From: Rhodococcus sp. KBS0724
Lineage (GTDB): Bacteria > Actinomycetota > Actinomycetes > Mycobacteriales > Mycobacteriaceae
Reading direction: 5' to 3'
NCBI RefSeq assembly: GCF_005938745.2
Contig: NZ_VCBX02000001.1
Coordinates: forward strand, 3,796,501 to 3,860,500
Length of the DNA stretch: 64,000 bases
Both the position numbers and the translations under genes were made by a program. Numbering within the stretch: the first letter of the stretch is position 1; the number at the start of each line of letters is the position of its first letter. The notes under the pieces are model-generated. The model saw only the letters and a program-made list of their open reading frames with translations, was not told where the DNA came from and ran no database searches. Shown one piece after another: positions 14,101 to 22,872 of this stretch.

Positions 14101-17100
14101 ACCCAGCCACTCGCGTTGCCACAATGTGTAGTCGGCGTACTGGACCTCAAGTGGAGCCCAGTCCGGTGCCGAACCGTGCGCACGTGAACGATACGCGCCC
14201 ATGACATCCCGGGCCAACGGCGCCATCGAGAACCCGTCGGCAGCGATGTGATGCACCACCACTGCCAGGACATGAGAAGCCGTCTTTCCCCCGATCCGGA
14301 ACAGACGGGCACGCAACGGGACCTGCTCCGTCACGTCGAAGCCTTCGGAGAGCACCTGCACACACTTCTCGCGCAGTTCTACATCACCCGACACCACGAT
14401 GGGATCGAGATCAGGCACTGCGCTCGCCGTAGGCACGATTACCTGATGCGGGCCGTCATCGGTGAGCGGAAAGATGGTGCGCACCGCCTCATGTCGTTCG
14501 ACAACGTCACCAAATGCTGCCTGCAGAGCACTGACATCGAGCGCGCCGTCCAACCGCAACGCAAACGCGACGTTGTACGCCGACGACGACGTGTCGAACT
14601 GATTGACAAACCACATCCGCTGCTGCGCCAGCGACAGCGGAACTTCCGCAGTGCCGCCCCGCGGCTTCAAGGGCGGTCTGGATTCCACGCCGTCATTCGA
14701 CTGCGCCAGTACTGCCAAATCCGCGACGGTCGGGGCGTCGAATACGTCCCGCACACCTATTCTGTCCCCGACAACAGCATTGATCCTCGCGACCAGCCTC
14801 GTGGCGATCAGCGAGTTCCCGCCGAGGGCAAAGAAATTGTCGTGCGAACCTACTTTCGCGACTCCGAGGAGATCCGCAAAAACGGCAGCAACAATCTCTT
14901 CGATCGGGTTACGTGGCGCAAGGTACCCGGCCACGCCTGATTCGAAATCCGTTTCCGGCAGCGCTTTTCTATCCAGCTTTCCATTTGCCGTGACCGGAAA
15001 CTCGTCCATCACCACCAGTACCGACGGCACCATGAACCCCGGAAGTTCAGCCGCGGCCCGTTCCGATATCACTCGCTCATCCACCGTCGCTCCGGGCTGG
15101 GGAACCACAAACCCGGCGAGATAATCGCCCGCAGCACCGCGCCGCAGCACCACTACTGCCTGAGCCACCCCGTCGCACCGGGCGAGCGTTCCCTCGACCT
15201 CGCCGAGTTCCACCCGCTGGCCACGCAACTTCACCTGGAAATCGCTACGACCGACGTACTCCAACTCACCCGAGCTACTGCCCCTCGCCCCACCCCACCG
15301 CACCAGATCCCCAGTCCGATACAACCGTCCACCCCGTGCGCCGAACGGATCCGCCACAAACCGATCCGCCGTCAAATCAACCCGCCCCTGATACCCCCGA
15401 GCCAACTGCACACCACCGAGATACAACTCCCCCACCACACCCACCGGAACCGGACGCAAACGCCCATCCAGCACATACACACGCGTGTTCCACACCGGCA
15501 CACCGATAGGCACTACCGTTGCGCCTGACCCGAAAACGTCCGGCCCGACCTCATGGAACGTCACATCCACCGACGCCTCCGTCGGACCGTACAAGTTGTG
15601 TACCGCGGCAGCGGGAATCACTTCACGCATCCGCAGCGCAGTCCTCGACGGCAGCGCCTCACCTGATACGAATACCCGGCGCAACTGTGAACACCGGGCT
15701 GCCGATGCTTCGGCAACAAACACCTCGAGCATCGACGGCACAAAGTGCACCACCGTCACTGACTGGTCGACAATCACGTCCGCGAGATAAGCCGGATCAC
15801 GATGCCCACCCGGTTCTGCAATCACCAACCGGGCACCAACCTGCAACGGCCACAGTAATTCCCACACCGAGACGTCGAACGTCACCGGAGTCTTCTGCAA
15901 CACCACATCACTGTCGTCCAATGGGTAGTGATCCTGCATCCACAGCAACCGATTGACCACACCCGCGTGTGGAACCACGACGCCCTTCGGTCGACCCGTC
16001 GATCCCGACGTGAACATGACGTACGCCGGGTGTTCCGGCCGCAGTGGAGTGATCCGGTCGCCACTCTCAATGGATGAACTCGAAAACTCGTTCACATCAA
16101 CGTGATCCAAGTCGACTACCGAGACGTCGGCGGGTAGGTTTAGACCTTCACTCGACAGTGTCAGCACCACTACGGGATCGGCGGTGTCGACCACAAACGC
16201 CACCCGGTCCGGCGGCTGATCCGGATCGATCGCGACGTACGCGCCACCCGCTTCGAGCACGGCATACACCGCCACCAACAACTCCACCGAACGGGGAATC
16301 GCAACGCCAACTCGAGATTCCGGACCAACGCCCACCGAGATCAGGAACCGTGCCAACCGGTTCACCTGCTCACCGAACTCCTGATAGGACAACGTCGTTC
16401 CGCCGGCTACCGTCCCGCCGAATACAACAGCCGGCGAATCCGGTGTCCGCGACACCTGTTCGTCGAACAGATCTACCAACGTCACCGGAGGAACCGGTCG
16501 ATCTGTCTCGTTCCACAACCCCACAACCACGTCACGCTCACGCGAATCGACAACGTCCACGTCACCGACGGGGACGCTTGTATCCGCAACGACCGCGCTC
16601 AGAATTCGAACGAACTGCTCCCCGAGCCCGGCTACCGTGTCCCGATCGAAGATGTCGGACGCGTACGTGAACGACGCCGCAAAGCCTGCCGCCGCCCCCA
16701 CGTCGTCACGGCGTTCCGCAAGCGTCAGCTGCAGATCGAACTTGGCGACACCGGCATCGACCGGTACAACGTCCACTGCGAGGCCGGGCAATTCCAGGTG
16801 CGGCGCGACGGTGTTCTGGAACTCAAACAGGATCTGGAAGAGCGGTGAATACGACGTCGAACGTTCCGGAGCCAACGCTTCGACGACGCTCTCGAACGGC
16901 ACCTCGGTGTGGCCGAACGCCGCAAGATCCACCTCGCGTACCCCGCCCAGTACTTGCTCGAAACTCGCGGCGGGATGCACGGCAGTCCGCAGCACCAGTG
17001 TGTTGACAAACATCCCGACCAGGTCGTCGAGGGCCTCCTCGCCACGACCCCCGGTCGGTGTCCCGATCGTGATGTCTGCTGATCCGCTCATCCGTGCCGA

Positions 17101-20100
17101 CATCACCGCAAGCACCGCGTGCATCACCATGAACACTGTGGCGTTGTGCCGACGAGCAAGTTCGAGGACTTTACTGTGCAATTCCGGGAGAACCGAGAAC
17201 TCGACGGTCTCACCGCGCAGCGATCGCTGCGCCGGTCTCGGCCGATCCAGCGGTAAGTCGATAACAGCGGGGACACCGGACAGCGTCGCCTTCCAGTACC
17301 CCAGCTGCGCGGCCATGACGCTGCCCGGATCTTCGTCGGTGCCGAGAACGTCGCGTTGCCACAGGCTGTAGTCCGCGTACTGCACCGGCAACGGGAGCCA
17401 ATTCGGATCCTGCTTGGCCACTCGCGCCCCATATGCTGCCGCTAGGTCGCGGGCGAGCGGCGCCAATGACGCTCCGTCCGCCGAAATGTGGTGCACCACA
17501 AGAACCAGGACGTGCTCATCAGGACTGATTCGGAACAACGCGCCGCGAACCGGCACACCGGCACTGACGTCGAAACCCCGACCCGCGAGTTCGGAAATCC
17601 GTTCATCCAACGCGTCGCGCGTGGCGTCGACCTGAGGGATCAAATCTGCGATCACCTCCCCCGGCGGAACAACAACTTGAAGGGGCCCGTCCACCGACGC
17701 CGAATACACGGTGCGGAGCGACTCGTGACGGTTGATCACATCTGCCATTGCAGCCCGGAGAGCACCTACGTCCAATGTTCCGGACAGCCGCACCACCATC
17801 GGAATGTTGTATGCGGGCGACGATACGTCGAACTGGTTGACAAACCACATACGTTGCTGTGCAAGCGAAACGGGAACGCTACTCGGGCGCTGCTGCGCAG
17901 TCAGATTCGGACGACCGGAGCGAGTGGCGGACCGCGCACTGCGAATTTCCACCGCCAATCCTTCAACTGTGGGAGCCTCGAACAGACTCCGGACGCCGAG
18001 GTCGACTCCCTCTGCTGCGTTGACCCGAGCGATCACCCTGGTTGCGACAAGGGAGTTTCCGCCAAGATCAAAGAAGCGCTCACCCAAGCCAATCCGTTCA
18101 ACCCCCAGGACATCGGCGAATATCTGTGCAACCACCTGCTCCAGCGGGTCGAGCGGGGCACGGAATTCGCCGGCGCCCCGCAGAAATTGTGGCGCAGGCA
18201 ATGCCGCACGATCAAGCTTTCCCACCGGTGTCATCGGCAATGCGTCGCGCAACACGATCGCCGCCGGCACCATGTATGTGGGTAAATGCTCCCCCACGTA
18301 GTCCGTCAGGTCCGCGGGTAAGAGCACTTGCCCTTCGGCCGGCACAACGTACGAGACGAGCACGGTATCGCCTGACGGAGCGGTTCGGGCCACGGTTACC
18401 GCCGTCCGCACCCGCGGATGAGCATGCAGGAGAGCGTCGATTTCACCCAGTTCGATGCGGAACCCACGGACCTTTACCTGAAAGTCGCTGCGACCGACGT
18501 ATTCGAGTGTGCCGCCGTGGCGGCGCACCACGTCTCCCGTCCGGTACATCCGGTCAACAGGGTGGCCAAAGGGATTGGCCACAAACCGCTCTGCCGTCAA
18601 TCCCGGCTTCCCGTGATATCCGCGAGCAAGAGCGTCACCCGAAATGTAAAGCTCCCCGGCAACACCGTCCGGGACGGGGTTCAACCTCGAGTCGAGGACA
18701 ACTTCGACGTACCCGCGAAGTGGGCCACCCAGAGTAATCGGCCCCGCCGGCGACATCGGCGTACTGATGTTTGCCATGACGGTGGTCTCGGTCGGCCCGT
18801 AGGCGTTGCATAACCTGCGGCCAGGGGCCCACCGCTGTACCAGTTCCGGCGGGCAAGCCTCACCGCCGAACACCACGTCCTGAAAGTCGGGAAGGCCGTC
18901 GGCGGGTGTTGATCCGAGCGCGGCGGTGGTGATGAATCCGTGGGTAATCCGTTCGGCTTTCAGGAACCTGGACAACTCCTCGCCGCCGTAGATCGTGCGC
19001 GGAGCGATCACCATTGTCGCGGCGGCCCCGAACGCCTGCAGATACTCGAAGATCGACGCGTCGAAACTCGGGGTCGAGAAATGGAGCGTTCGCGAGTTCG
19101 GCGTCGCACCAAACCGCGAGAGTTGCTCAGCTGCAAAGCCGTCCAGTCCACTGTGGGTGACCGACACACCTTTCGGCCGCCCCGTGGAACCGGAGGTATA
19201 GACCACATATGCGGGGTTCTCCCAGCGCAAGGGTCTTACCCGATCCGCATCGGTGACCGCCGAAATCGGCATCGCCGCGCAGTGAACACGAAACATGTTG
19301 TCATCGAGAATGATCCACGGAATCGAATTCGGCAGTGAGGATTGCTCGACAGATACTGTCAACCCAGTCACAGCACCGGAGTCGCTCAGCATGTGTTGGA
19401 TTCGTTCAGCGGGGTACGTCGGATCCACAGGCACAAATGCCGCGCCTGACTTCGCGACTGCCAGCATGGCCAGGACCGACTCGATCGAACGTGTCATACC
19501 CAGCGCCACACGATCTTCCGGTCCGATTCCGCCGGCCGCCAACACGTGCGCCAACTGATTCGAACGCTCGTCGAGTTCGCGATACGTTACCGAGTCTCCA
19601 AGATAGGACAACGCATCACCGTCGGGATGTGCCCGAACCGCCGCATCGAACAACTCCGGCAGTGTGCGCTGCGAGTGTCGAGGCAGGGTGTCGACGGGAT
19701 GGAGCGCCCCCCGTTCGTCATCGGAAAGAATGTCAACGTCGCCGACCACTGTCTCGGGATCAGCGGTGACTGTCTCCAGAATTGCTCGATATCGAGTTCC
19801 GAGACGAGCCACGGTGCCGGCGTCGAACAGATCGGTGGCAAACCCCAGCGTCACCCTGATGCCGGACGGTGCGCCGTCGTCGCCGAAGGTTTCTGCCGCC
19901 GATACCCGAAGGTCGAATCGACCGATAGCGTTGCCAGCCTCGTCCATGGCAGTACCGCACTCGAACAACACCTGGACGATGGGCGAATACGCAGGCGAAT
20001 CATTGATCGCTAACTCTTCTACCAACCGATCGAACGGTATATCTACGTGCTCGAACGCTTCCCTATCGGCGTTGGCGACGTGGCGCAGCAGCCGCGTGAA

Positions 20101-21804
20101 GGGCTGATCCGGTTCGACCTGATTGCGCAGCACCACGATGTTCGATCCCGCGATGTTCGATCCCACGATGTTCAATCCCGCCGGCACCGGCGTCCCGACC
20201 GCTACATCGACAACACCGCACATTCGGCTGGTCAAGATCGCAAACCCAGCGTGCAGTGCCTCAAAGGTGGTGGTGTTGTGTTCCCGAGCCAGCGAGATCA
20301 GGCGCTGATGTGTATCAGCGTTGACCTGAACTTCGACGCGCTCGGAATGCAATGACTGCGCCGCGGGTCGAATTCGGTCGGACGGAAAATTCAGTAATTC
20401 GGGCGTCCCCGCGAGCTGGGTCTTCCAGTACTGGAGTTGCCCGGCTTCACGTCGCAGTTTCACACCGGCGCGGAAAGATCGGTCGTGAATGGTGGCAAGC
20501 CGTGTGTCGGGCGCCGCCGTGATCAGTTCTTCCAACAGTTCGACAAACTGACCGTGGTGCGCACGCAGCACTGAATCGTCGTACCGGTTCGGATTAGCCC
20601 GGAAATCGACAAACAGTTGATCCGCGCTCGGATACACGTTGACCAGGAGATCTTCCACCGGCCCTGACGTCACAATGTGGTATTCACCCACCATCGGGCC
20701 GAGCTCAACTTCTTGTCGGAACAGCATGACATTGACCATCGGCCCGGCCAATGAATCGTCACTGCCGACACCGCTTGTACTGACACCGATGTCCCGGCGA
20801 ATGTCTTCAAGACTGCAGCGCTGATGCCGAAGCGCTCCCATCAGCTCTCGCTGAACGCGTGAGCCGAGTTCGGCAACCGTCTCGTCTTCGTCGACCGAAA
20901 TGGTCAGCGGTGCAACGTTGACCATCATGCCGCCGGACTCACGCAGCACCGCCGTTGTCCGGCCAGACATCGGAACTTGCACCAGTACAGTGTTTTTCGC
21001 GGTAAGCCGAGCCAGATAGCAGGCCAGTGCGCTGATGATGGTCGCCGCCTGACCATCGGATTCCAGGAGGCCTGCAACCGATTCCCGCGACATCACGGAA
21101 CTCTGAAGTTTGCTGACTGCGTGTGCGGGTTCGAGCCCGATCGCCAAAGCTGAGCCAGTGCCTCCTGAGTTCCGCTCCGCCCAGTACTCGCGATCGGCGG
21201 CGAAACGGTGAGAGGACCGGTAGCGACTGTCGATGTCGTACAGCTTGCGCAGTGGCGCAGCGCGATTCGGATCCGGTTCACTCCCGGATACCGCTGCCGA
21301 ATACCGGTGCGCGATACGATTCATCAGCGTCATCGCACCAAATCCGTCGAGTGCAACATGGTGAATTCGGCTGTACCACAGGTAGTGCAGCTCACCCACC
21401 CAGAGCACCGACGTTTCGACCAGGCGATCGGTTCCGAGATCGAGACAGGTCTGATAATCGCGCTGCATCCACTCGTGCGCAGCGACCATCGGGTCGTCGT
21501 AGTCACGGAAATCGATGAGCGCGACCGGGATATCTATCGAGGTGTCCACGTATTGCATCGGCTCGCCGTCGACCTCGAGCACCCTGAGCAAGGGCGACTG
21601 AAACTCCCGCGCGACCGTCCGGGTTTCCCGGCGCAACAGATCAACATCAAGAGCTCCCCGCAACTCGACGTAGTGCGCTATCGAAATCGGCACCTTCGGC
21701 TCGAGTTGCTGCGCAAACCATGTCGCACGCTGCGCGGCGGAGAGAGGAAACAGCTCTACGTCCGAAACTCGAGCGGGCTGTTGCCTGACATCGAAGCGTT
21801 TCAC
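1..21804 (-). CDS. Giant non-ribosomal peptide synthetase (partial, N-terminal 5+ modules)
   Basis: One open frame covers the complement from 21804 to the window edge without a stop, so at least 7,268 residues are visible and the C-terminus (probably with a thioesterase) lies outside. Domain order from the N-terminus is C(starter)-half C-A-T / C-A-T / C-A-T-E / C-A-T / C-A-T-E / C-A(partial). Condensation domains carry HHxxxDG (HHVALDG, HHISADG, HHIAADG, HHIILDG, HHISADG, HHILLDG). Carriers carry LGGNSL or LGGDSI/L, with LGGDSI directly before each epimerisation domain. Signatures read by eye predict X1-Ser-(D)X3-Ser-(D)Thr-X6. The start is uncertain. GTG at 21804 is chosen because the in-frame extension up to ATG 21978 has only about half G/C at third positions, unlike the rest, and GTG 21804 has a GGGTGG-like site upstream. 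The first C domain resembles EntF and other starter C domains, so an acyl or aryl group on residue 1 is inferred. Confidence 0.93.
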   Translation of the reverse strand, partial: MKRFDVRQQPARVSDVELFPLSAAQRATWFAQQLEPKVPISIAHYVELRGALDVDLLRRETRTVAREFQSPLLRVLEVDGEPMQYVDTSIDIPVALIDFRDYDDPMVAAHEWMQRDYQTCLDLGTDRLVETSVLWVGELHYLWYSRIHHVALDGFGAMTLMNRIAHRYSAAVSGSEPDPNRAAPLRKLYDIDSRYRSSHRFAADREYWAERNSGGTGSALAIGLEPAHAVSKLQSSVMSRESVAGLLESDGQAATIISALACYLARLTAKNTVLVQVPMSGRTTAVLRESGGMMVNVAPLTISVDEDETVAELGSRVQRELMGALRHQRCSLEDIRRDIGVSTSGVGSDDSLAGPMVNVMLFRQEVELGPMVGEYHIVTSGPVEDLLVNVYPSADQLFVDFRANPNRYDDSVLRAHHGQFVELLEELITAAPDTRLATIHDRSFRAGVKLRREAGQLQYWKTQLAGTPELLNFPSDRIRPAAQSLHSERVEVQVNADTHQRLISLAREHNTTTFEALHAGFAILTSRMCGVVDVAVGTPVPAGLNIVGSNIAGSNIVVLRNQVEPDQPFTRLLRHVANADREAFEHVDIPFDRLVEELAINDSPAYSPIVQVLFECGTAMDEAGNAIGRFDLRVSAAETFGDDGAPSGIRVTLGFATDLFDAGTVARLGTRYRAILETVTADPETVVGDVDILSDDERGALHPVDTLPRHSQRTLPELFDAAVRAHPDGDALSYLGDSVTYRELDERSNQLAHVLAAGGIGPEDRVALGMTRSIESVLAMLAVAKSGAAFVPVDPTYPAERIQHMLSDSGAVTGLTVSVEQSSLPNSIPWIILDDNMFRVHCAAMPISAVTDADRVRPLRWENPAYVVYTSGSTGRPKGVSVTHSGLDGFAAEQLSRFGATPNSRTLHFSTPSFDASIFEYLQAFGAAATMVIAPRTIYGGEELSRFLKAERITHGFITTAALGSTPADGLPDFQDVVFGGEACPPELVQRWAPGRRLCNAYGPTETTVMANISTPMSPAGPITLGGPLRGYVEVVLDSRLNPVPDGVAGELYISGDALARGYHGKPGLTAERFVANPFGHPVDRMYRTGDVVRRHGGTLEYVGRSDFQVKVRGFRIELGEIDALLHAHPRVRTAVTVARTAPSGDTVLVSYVVPAEGQVLLPADLTDYVGEHLPTYMVPAAIVLRDALPMTPVGKLDRAALPAPQFLRGAGEFRAPLDPLEQVVAQIFADVLGVERIGLGERFFDLGGNSLVATRVIARVNAAEGVDLGVRSLFEAPTVEGLAVEIRSARSATRSGRPNLTAQQRPSSVPVSLAQQRMWFVNQFDVSSPAYNIPMVVRLSGTLDVGALRAAMADVINRHESLRTVYSASVDGPLQVVVPPGEVIADLIPQVDATRDALDERISELAGRGFDVSAGVPVRGALFRISPDEHVLVLVVHHISADGASLAPLARDLAAAYGARVAKQDPNWLPLPVQYADYSLWQRDVLGTDEDPGSVMAAQLGYWKATLSGVPAVIDLPLDRPRPAQRSLRGETVEFSVLPELHSKVLELARRHNATVFMVMHAVLAVMSARMSGSADITIGTPTGGRGEEALDDLVGMFVNTLVLRTAVHPAASFEQVLGGVREVDLAAFGHTEVPFESVVEALAPERSTSYSPLFQILFEFQNTVAPHLELPGLAVDVVPVDAGVAKFDLQLTLAERRDDVGAAAGFAASFTYASDIFDRDTVAGLGEQFVRILSAVVADTSVPVGDVDVVDSRERDVVVGLWNETDRPVPPVTLVDLFDEQVSRTPDSPAVVFGGTVAGGTTLSYQEFGEQVNRLARFLISVGVGPESRVGVAIPRSVELLVAVYAVLEAGGAYVAIDPDQPPDRVAFVVDTADPVVVLTLSSEGLNLPADVSVVDLDHVDVNEFSSSSIESGDRITPLRPEHPAYVMFTSGSTGRPKGVVVPHAGVVNRLLWMQDHYPLDDSDVVLQKTPVTFDVSVWELLWPLQVGARLVIAEPGGHRDPAYLADVIVDQSVTVVHFVPSMLEVFVAEASAARCSQLRRVFVSGEALPSRTALRMREVIPAAAVHNLYGPTEASVDVTFHEVGPDVFGSGATVVPIGVPVWNTRVYVLDGRLRPVPVGVVGELYLGGVQLARGYQGRVDLTADRFVADPFGARGGRLYRTGDLVRWGGARGSSSGELEYVGRSDFQVKLRGQRVELGEVEGTLARCDGVAQAVVVLRRGAAGDYLAGFVVPQPGATVDERVISERAAAELPGFMVPSVLVVMDEFPVTANGKLDRKALPETDFESGVAGYLAPRNPIEEIVAAVFADLLGVAKVGSHDNFFALGGNSLIATRLVARINAVVGDRIGVRDVFDAPTVADLAVLAQSNDGVESRPPLKPRGGTAEVPLSLAQQRMWFVNQFDTSSSAYNVAFALRLDGALDVSALQAAFGDVVERHEAVRTIFPLTDDGPHQVIVPTASAVPDLDPIVVSGDVELREKCVQVLSEGFDVTEQVPLRARLFRIGGKTASHVLAVVVHHIAADGFSMAPLARDVMGAYRSRAHGSAPDWAPLEVQYADYTLWQREWLGSESDEQSLVSTQLAYWASTLSGLPEVLEIPTDRPRPAVRSLRGGHVPFSIGPDVHAGVVAMSREYNVTVFMVVHAVLAAMLARLSDSGDIAVGTPIAGRGERELDDVVGMFVNTLVLRTTIDAGATFAELLGTVREADLGAFTHAEVPFERVVEVVNPSRSTAYSPLFQVMLEFQDIERPTLELPDLQVTSVDVEIDTTNFDLQLTVSERVGADGGPAGLEAEFSYATDLFDDSSVATIAGRLQRILESVTADPQVSVGDIDILIADERGDLTPVRGGEGLDPRTLPDLLATTTSHDPNAIALISDKREVQYRELDERSNQLARLLIEVGVGPENVVALCVPRSVDSILALWAVAKTGAAFLPVDPHHPSARIEYMLTDSGAVRGVTTAAHHATLPTVVPWLVLDEPGFDERLAFYSTSRISDDERTSTIRIDNPAYLIYTSGSTGTPKGVVTTHRGLRSFAAQEHETFGTTSGSRTLHFASPSFDASILELLLATGAGATMVIAPPSVYGGPALAELLESEQVTHCFVTPAALASVDPTGLTALECVVTGGEACPPELVARWAPGRRMFNAYGPTETTVVSSISAPLVPSEPVTIGAPTRGFTELVLDSRLQPVPVGVAGELYLAGPALARGYHGRFGLSAERFVADPFGPDGRRMYRTGDRVRWSSGGQLEYLGRSDSQVKIRGFRIELGEVESALGAHDGVAQAVAHVWNGDGSGDRLIGYVVPETGAMIDSRDVLEAAGARLASYMVPAALVILESLPLTVHGKLDRAALPAPDFSAAVTPDRPPRTETEALLAGLFCEVLGLESVGVHDSFFALGGDSIMSIQLVARAKAAGVILSPRDVFDHRTVAALAESARFEGDGADTLDELPGGGVGSVPLTPVVSWMLERSGGQLDRFSQALLLAAPAGLTQDILERAVQEVLDHHDMLRARLLLGNSTQPGIDVLPPGSITADTLIRRISVDIVDGDDFAAVAAAELEAAADLLDPATGALMRIIWFDVPNSSGRLLVVIHHLAVDGVSWRILVADLASVVGQLQTGEVPSLAPVGTSMRRWSHGLRERSSELARSSELAQSSELDLWKRILDGPDPLIGSRPLDPAIDVHSTVGTVTVEVPPAVTSGLLTTLPTAVHGSVGDGLLAALTLALVSWRSRQGTTAADALITLEGHGREESVVPGADLSRTVGWFTTVYPVRLDLTGIDVDDALAGGRAAGQSVKAVKEQLRAVPDHGIGYGILRYLDDEGASLRHFGSPQVSFNYLGRVSTTGGTQDWLPVRGSGELGGTQNHTMPVASVIDINAAVEDGPDGPHLTATFTYPTGVVTEDDVAAIGNLWRRGLEGLATYASLPGAGGLTPSDIPLVSASQQQIELWEERFPAVRDVWSLSPLQEGLLFHAAVAAETVDVYTAQLCIELEGSVDGRRMRCAAAGVVARHPNLRTAFVYGSDGVPAQVVVDDVKIPWREVDLAGYGSAADAELRRCLDEDRSARFALDAPPLLRLTLLRTAPERYVLAVTNHHIILDGWSMPLLVRELLTRYAADGTPVDLPASPSYRNYLSWLAHRDSEASARAWERALVGVAEPTLLAPSAPGAHLAVPAEVDIDVPAPVFDALTATAQRSGVTMNTVIQAAWGVLLSRLLSRDDVVFGATVSGRSPELPGVENMLGLFINTLPVRVQMNPDETCVQLLVRMQGEHAALLDHHQIGLGEIQARVGVGNLFDTLSVFESYPVDTSGLDDDVDIAGMRVAGVDARDATHYPLTLLTILEPRLRLSLRYQPSTFDAKTVSRYVDRLVRILETIALDADTPVGDVDIFADGERELVLGAWNMTGHRVSATTLVDLFDAQVARTPESAAVVIDGAVLSYLEFDGRVNRLARLLIGLGVGPESRVGVAVSRSLEMLVAIYAVVKAGGAYVPIDPDQPAERVGYVVGAASPVVVLSTAAERGVLPAGVTVLELDHVDVSEYSPDPVLGSERIAPLRPEHPAYVMFTSGSTGRPKGVVVPHEGVVNRLLWMQDRYPLTGDDVVLQKTPSTFDVSVWELFWPLQVGARLVIAEPGEHRDPVYLDRVIRDESVTTVHFVPSMLEVFLAGVDVGGHDSVRRVFTSGEALAASTAARLLRRSDAELHNLYGPTEASVDVTFHEVRPEDVGSEVFGSDVFGSGATGVPIGVPVWNTRVYVLDGRLHPVPVGVVGELYLGGVQLARGYQGRVDLTADRFVADPFGARGERLYRTGDLVRWGGARGSSSGELEYVGRSDFQVKLRGQRIELGEIEAVLTRQEGVAQAAVVLRSGAAGEFLAAYVVAAAGVTLVEREVLDSAAQDLPAYMVPSVVTVLAVLPVTANGKLDRKALPEPEFATAVYQAPSTPVQEAIAQAFADVIGVDRVGADDSFFALGGDSLSATRAVGRINSALNTELNVAGLFDTPVVSALAARLESTVGNELTQPALAARPRPDRIPLSLAQARMWFVNQFDTSSSAYNIPVVLQLDGAVDLDALQAALGDVLDRHESLRTVFPGSVDGPRQLILESSAVAPDLRPIPVFDQELHAVIENLTGTGFDVTTDLPIRVQLLRLASERHVLAIVAHHISADGFSMAPLARDVMRAYTARTQHQSPGWAALPVQYADYSLWQREVLGTEQQSESVIADQLDYWTAALSGIPEVLPLPLDRPRPVQRSTEGSVVPFDIPAGVHRELAEIARQSNSTLFMVMHAALAVVLARLSASSDVAVGTPVAGRGEALLDDVVGMFVNTLVLRTPVSPGASFAEVLRTVRTVDLGAFGHADIPFERLVDALAPERSTAHTPLFQVVIEFQNSSHLRLELPELTVRELDIDLDVAKFDLQLSLVERVDEHGSPAGISAGFRYAGDIFDHASVRRLSERFVRVVETVAADQSVPVGDIDILLPAERERVLLSSNRPGVDAGPQSLVDLFDLSVASAGQAVAVSCDGGTVTYLELDERANRLARLLVSRGVGAETLVAVAMTRSLDLVVALLAVVKAGAGYLPVDVASPAQRLEFLLSDSAPACALTTIEDSGILDASSVPTIVVDSDETVTALKGFPSSPVTDADRLRPLHLDSVAYVIYTSGSTGRPKGAAVTHRNAVTLLANAQSLYGFGEDDVWTMFHSAAFDFSVWEMWGALAHGGRLVLVDYFTARSPEAFLELLQRERVTVLNQTPTAFYQLAQADHLAGEPDLLLRYVIFGGEALDFGQLERWYSRRGDSAPTLVNMYGITETTVHVSCLPLDEDLVRGVSASVIGPALPGLRVYVLDDRLHPVPPGVAGEMYVSGAQISRGYLGRFALTSARFVPDPFSPGMRMYRSGDLARWNEQGQLEYLGRNDQQVQVKGYRIELGEVESALLAGAGVAQSAAVARGDRLVGYVVPEAGAAIDPDALLDEVAESLASHMTPSVVVVLGELPLTGNGKLDRQALPEPDFGQQVTASRAPVSENERILVDLFAEVLGLGTVGVDDSFFTLGGDSIMSIQLVTRAKAAGVLITPRDVFERKTVAALAQTARTSGEDVVLDELPGAGVGDVALTPIAVWMFERGGDFRRYSQSALFTVPSNVDENTLTAAVQVVLDRHDVLRARLHPTDRSREGDHGWELEVMGEGSVTASAVVRRVPTDAGSTVAGSTVTEPADTATARELDAAVGRLDPESGVMVQIVWLDNGPDRQGRLLFAVHHLVMDGVSWRILIPDLALACAQIQAGVESVPAPVGTSMRRWSHALVDAAHDVHRGAELEFWRQTLTGPDPALGMRPLTSADTGATAADIEVRVPAELTERLLLAVPQAFHSSVADGLLTALSLALVRWRRDRGITQADALLNLEGHGREEQVVPGADLARTVGWFTTIFPVRLDLNGVDLDDAYAGGPSMGDAIKAVKEQLRAVPERGIGFGLLRYLNRDTARQLSPLPAPQISFNYHGRLGSAGADNSVGWAPIDDGGLRDATTADLPLAVVVDINAMTIETDDGPVLSSTWTYPPGVLTGEDAQQLTQLWMEALAALGAYAESGGGFTPSDFDLVDLRQDAIENLESRCADLADVWPLSPLQSGLLFHAELADESAHDDESVDAYLVQVALDLVGDVDPDRLHRAAATVLDRHANLRAAFLHDVDGQAVQVVSRKVSPPWLEVDLTAGGERTVDHVLAQDRSTPFDMTQPPLIRFTLIRITPSTYTLVVTNHHILLDGWSMPLLVKELLTLYAVDGDVSALPRTRGYRDYLEWMSRRDHGDSRDAWALALSGVDGPTLLAPVDRARRLSTTAEEWVFDVGEDTTTRLRDAARSRGLTMNTLVQVSWGIVLAAMTGRDDVLFGATVSGRPPELGGIETMIGLFINTLPVRISLRNDETLGELVDRVQVEQAALLDHHYLGLAEIQEVGGPEIGFDTLTVFESYPVDREGLSTDTDIAGMRVTGVDAKDAAHYPLSLVASVDTRLHLKFEYLPDVFGSDAIESMARRLLQMLENCLRPDQPLAAVSLLTDSERRDLMPVSGPSGGSARTLPEIFGDAATRNPDAIAVVSEDGDMSFEELDRRSNRIARVLISHGVGPENQVAVGIPRSLDSVLSMVAVAKTGAAFVPIDPNYPDERIAHMLADSGVSVGVTTTEHHDRLLGTARWLVLDHPDFVDECEDHSGAPVTNSDRIRPIRMDCAAYIVYTSGSTGLPKGVVVTHQGLDNFARDQIDRFAANSRSRTLHFSTPSFDGSLFEYLQAFGAGATMVIAPPDVYGGEELARL
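2140..6789 (-). other. NRPS module 5: C-A-T-E, predicted D-Thr
   Basis: The C domain has HHISADG. The A domain (about 3890-5390) gives D-F-W-N-I-G-M-V-H-(K), the well-known threonine signature. The carrier [11 protein letters not shown] is at about 3712-3746. The E domain (about 2170-3590) has [13 protein letters not shown] and a complete C-terminus, so D-(allo-)Thr is expected. A two-copy 15-bp repeat at 3268-3297 encodes AGSTV twice. Confidence 0.88.
3268..3297. repeat. 15-bp tandem repeat, 2 units, in E domain of module 5
   Basis: Two units of gacggttgacccagc with one mismatch, encoding AGSTV twice in a surface-type loop of the E domain. Confidence 0.85.
7338..7748. repeat. Copy 1 of near-identical patch in the two Ser A domains
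   Basis: Apart from two extra 15-bp units and a few substitutions, this stretch is base-for-base the same as 15217-15596. It covers the A5-A8 core region of the module 4 A domain. The rest of the two modules is clearly more diverged, which points to recent gene conversion or segment duplication. Confidence 0.85.
7652..7696. repeat. 15-bp tandem repeat, 3 units, in A4
   Basis: Units begin gacccgaaaacgtcc and are repeated with 1-4 mismatches. On the coding strand they add the acidic/Gly-Ser units [15 protein letters not shown]. The twin A domain in module 2 has a single unit, so the array expanded after the two copies were homogenised. Confidence 0.9.
10050..14649 (-). other. NRPS module 3: C-A-T-E, predicted D-configured hydrophobic residue
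   Basis: The C domain has HHIAADG. The A domain (about 11790-13280) gives D-A-L-F-V-G-A-V-V-(K), close to A1 and in the same sub-family by its SPSFDAS and RWAPGRR motifs; bulky hydrophobic or aromatic is the best guess. The carrier [11 protein letters not shown] (near 11620-11655) is of the kind that precedes epimerisation. The E domain (about 10070-11480) has [13 protein letters not shown], so the residue should be D. An 18-bp triplicated repeat sits inside the E domain at 10871-10924. Confidence 0.85.
10871..10924. repeat. 18-bp tandem repeat, 3 units, in E domain of module 3
   Basis: Three units beginning agttcactactc. In the protein they give [18 protein letters not shown]. They lie in a variable loop before the WKRIL segment of the E domain. 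Confidence 0.9.
14650..17889 (-). other. NRPS module 2: C-A-T, predicted L-Ser
   Basis: The C domain begins [15 protein letters not shown] and has HHISADG. The A domain (about 14960-16490) gives the code D-V-W-H-F-S-L-V-D-(K), identical to the classical serine signature of EntF. The carrier motif LGGNSL is near 14815-14835. Part of the A domain (about 15217-15596) is nearly identical in DNA to the Ser A domain of module 4. Confidence 0.88.
15217..15596. repeat. Copy 2 of near-identical patch in the two Ser A domains
   Basis: Partner of 7338-7748, in the A domain of module 2. Runs of well over 100 consecutive bases are identical between the copies, for example through the part encoding [15 protein letters not shown] and the upstream linker. 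Confidence 0.85.
17890..21804 (-). other. NRPS module 1: starter C, half C, A1, T1
   Basis: The starter condensation domain (about 20480-21790) begins [16 protein letters not shown], keeps HHVALDGFG and is EntF-like over its length. It is followed by about 220 residues (about 19800-20456) that align with only the C-terminal lobe of an LCL condensation domain, starting at [16 protein letters not shown]; no second HHxxxDG is present. A1 (about 18200-19760) has the core [11 protein letters not shown] and specificity residues read as D-A-F-F-V-G-A-V-M-(K), which suggests a bulky hydrophobic or aromatic residue but is no exact match I know. The carrier has LGGNSL near 18050-18070. No epimerisation domain follows. 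Confidence 0.82.
20136..20180. repeat. 15-bp tandem repeat, 3 units, in half C domain of module 1
   Basis: Three units of cgatgttcgatcccg with one or two changes. In the protein they give [13 protein letters not shown], a short insertion inside the truncated condensation lobe. The reading frame is kept. Confidence 0.9.
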
Positions 21805-22047
21805 AATAGTGCCACCCTGTGGGGTCTCCGCAGCCGCCCAATGCGTAGCCACGTCCTTATCTGAGCTCGCAAATACAAGAGGCGGAACCCGCCCCGTACT
21901 CAGACGTACCCAAAATCTGAAATCGCATGCACCGACCAGTTGGTCTTCATTCCGATTTGCCTGAAATAGGCGAAACATGTGAATGCGTCTCGTGTACTCG
22001 GTAATGTCGCAATCCGGTATGTCACGTCCCCGAGGGGAGCACGACGC
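21805..22047. promoter_or_regulatory. Divergent intergenic region between NRPS and molybdo-enzyme operon
   Basis: About 240 bp of visibly AT-richer sequence separates the NRPS start (GTG 21804) from ATG 22048, whose Shine-Dalgarno GAGGGGAG lies a few bases upstream. Both promoters should lie here. I see no convincing -10/-35 pair, IdeR-like box or other operator. If the NRPS started at ATG 21978 instead, only 69 bp would remain. Confidence 0.5.
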
Positions 22048-22872
22048 ATGGACCTCACCACCATCAGTGACGTAGTTCGGCGACCACCGGAACGCCCCGG
22101 TGCGATCTGGCGGGTCGGCGACGCGTGGCTTGCCGGTGGGACATGGTTGTTTTCAGCAGAACAACCCGACCTGAATCGCCTTCTAGATCTGCCAACGCTG
22201 GGCTGGGCGCCGCTGGAACCTCACACGAGCGGTCTCACCATCGGTGCCACCTGCACGATCCATGACCTGTATACGTTTGTAGCGCCCAGTGATTGGCGAG
22301 CGGCCGAACTCTTTCGTACCAGCTGTGAGTACTTCCTGTCTTCGTTCAAGGTCTGGAACAGCGCAACGGTGGGCGGCAACATTTGCATGTCGTTGCCTGC
22401 CGGCCCGATGATCACCCTGTCCGTCGCACTCGAGGCGACATACACACTGTGGGCTACGAACGGGACTGAACGAGTTGTCGACGCAGCCGATTTTGTCATC
22501 GGAGATCACGAGAACATCCTCGAACCCGGAGAGGTGCTTCGCAGCATCGACATTCCACTTCGTACGCTTACCAAACGTCACGCCCACCGCCGATTCAGTC
22601 TCACCCATCTCGGCCGTTCGACGATCTTCATGATCGCCACTCAGACGCCGGGCACTACCGATCTCCTGCTCACCATCACCGCGGGAACAACCCGACCGAT
22701 CCAACTGTCATTTGCCACTCTCCCGGACCGGGATTCTCTACAGCACGTCATCAATGCCATTCCTGAAACTGCCTGGTTCGACGACCCGAACGGCACGCCT
22801 GACCACCGCCTTCACCTTGCCCGGCATTACGCCGAAGAGCTGCGCCTGGAACTGAGTGAGGACCGGCTATGA
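22048..22872 (+). CDS. FAD-binding subunit of a molybdenum hydroxylase (CoxM/YgfM-like)
   Basis: A 274-residue FAD-binding domain of the xanthine dehydrogenase/CO dehydrogenase medium-subunit type. The N-terminal AGGTWLF and the [11 protein letters not shown] segment correspond to the two FAD loops of this family. It should pass electrons from the Fe-S centres of the next gene product to FAD and then to an acceptor. The start at ATG 22048 is chosen for its strong GAGGGGAG site; an in-frame ATG exists at 21979 but lacks one. The stop overlaps the next start (ATGA), so the genes are translationally coupled. The substrate cannot be told from this subunit. Confidence 0.86.
   Translation: MDLTTISDVVRRPPERPGAIWRVGDAWLAGGTWLFSAEQPDLNRLLDLPTLGWAPLEPHTSGLTIGATCTIHDLYTFVAPSDWRAAELFRTSCEYFLSSFKVWNSATVGGNICMSLPAGPMITLSVALEATYTLWATNGTERVVDAADFVIGDHENILEPGEVLRSIDIPLRTLTKRHAHRRFSLTHLGRSTIFMIATQTPGTTDLLLTITAGTTRPIQLSFATLPDRDSLQHVINAIPETAWFDDPNGTPDHRLHLARHYAEELRLELSEDRL

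Noticed and set aside
21805-21978. NRPS start at ATG 21978
   Set aside because: In frame, but the 58 extra codons have near-random third-position GC and no family similarity; kept only as an alternative.
21805-22047. IdeR/Fur-type iron box that would make the NRPS a siderophore synthetase
   Set aside because: No TTAGGTTAGSCTAACCTAA-like palindrome was found, and no hydroxamate/catechol genes are in the window; EntF-like starter C domain alone is not enough.
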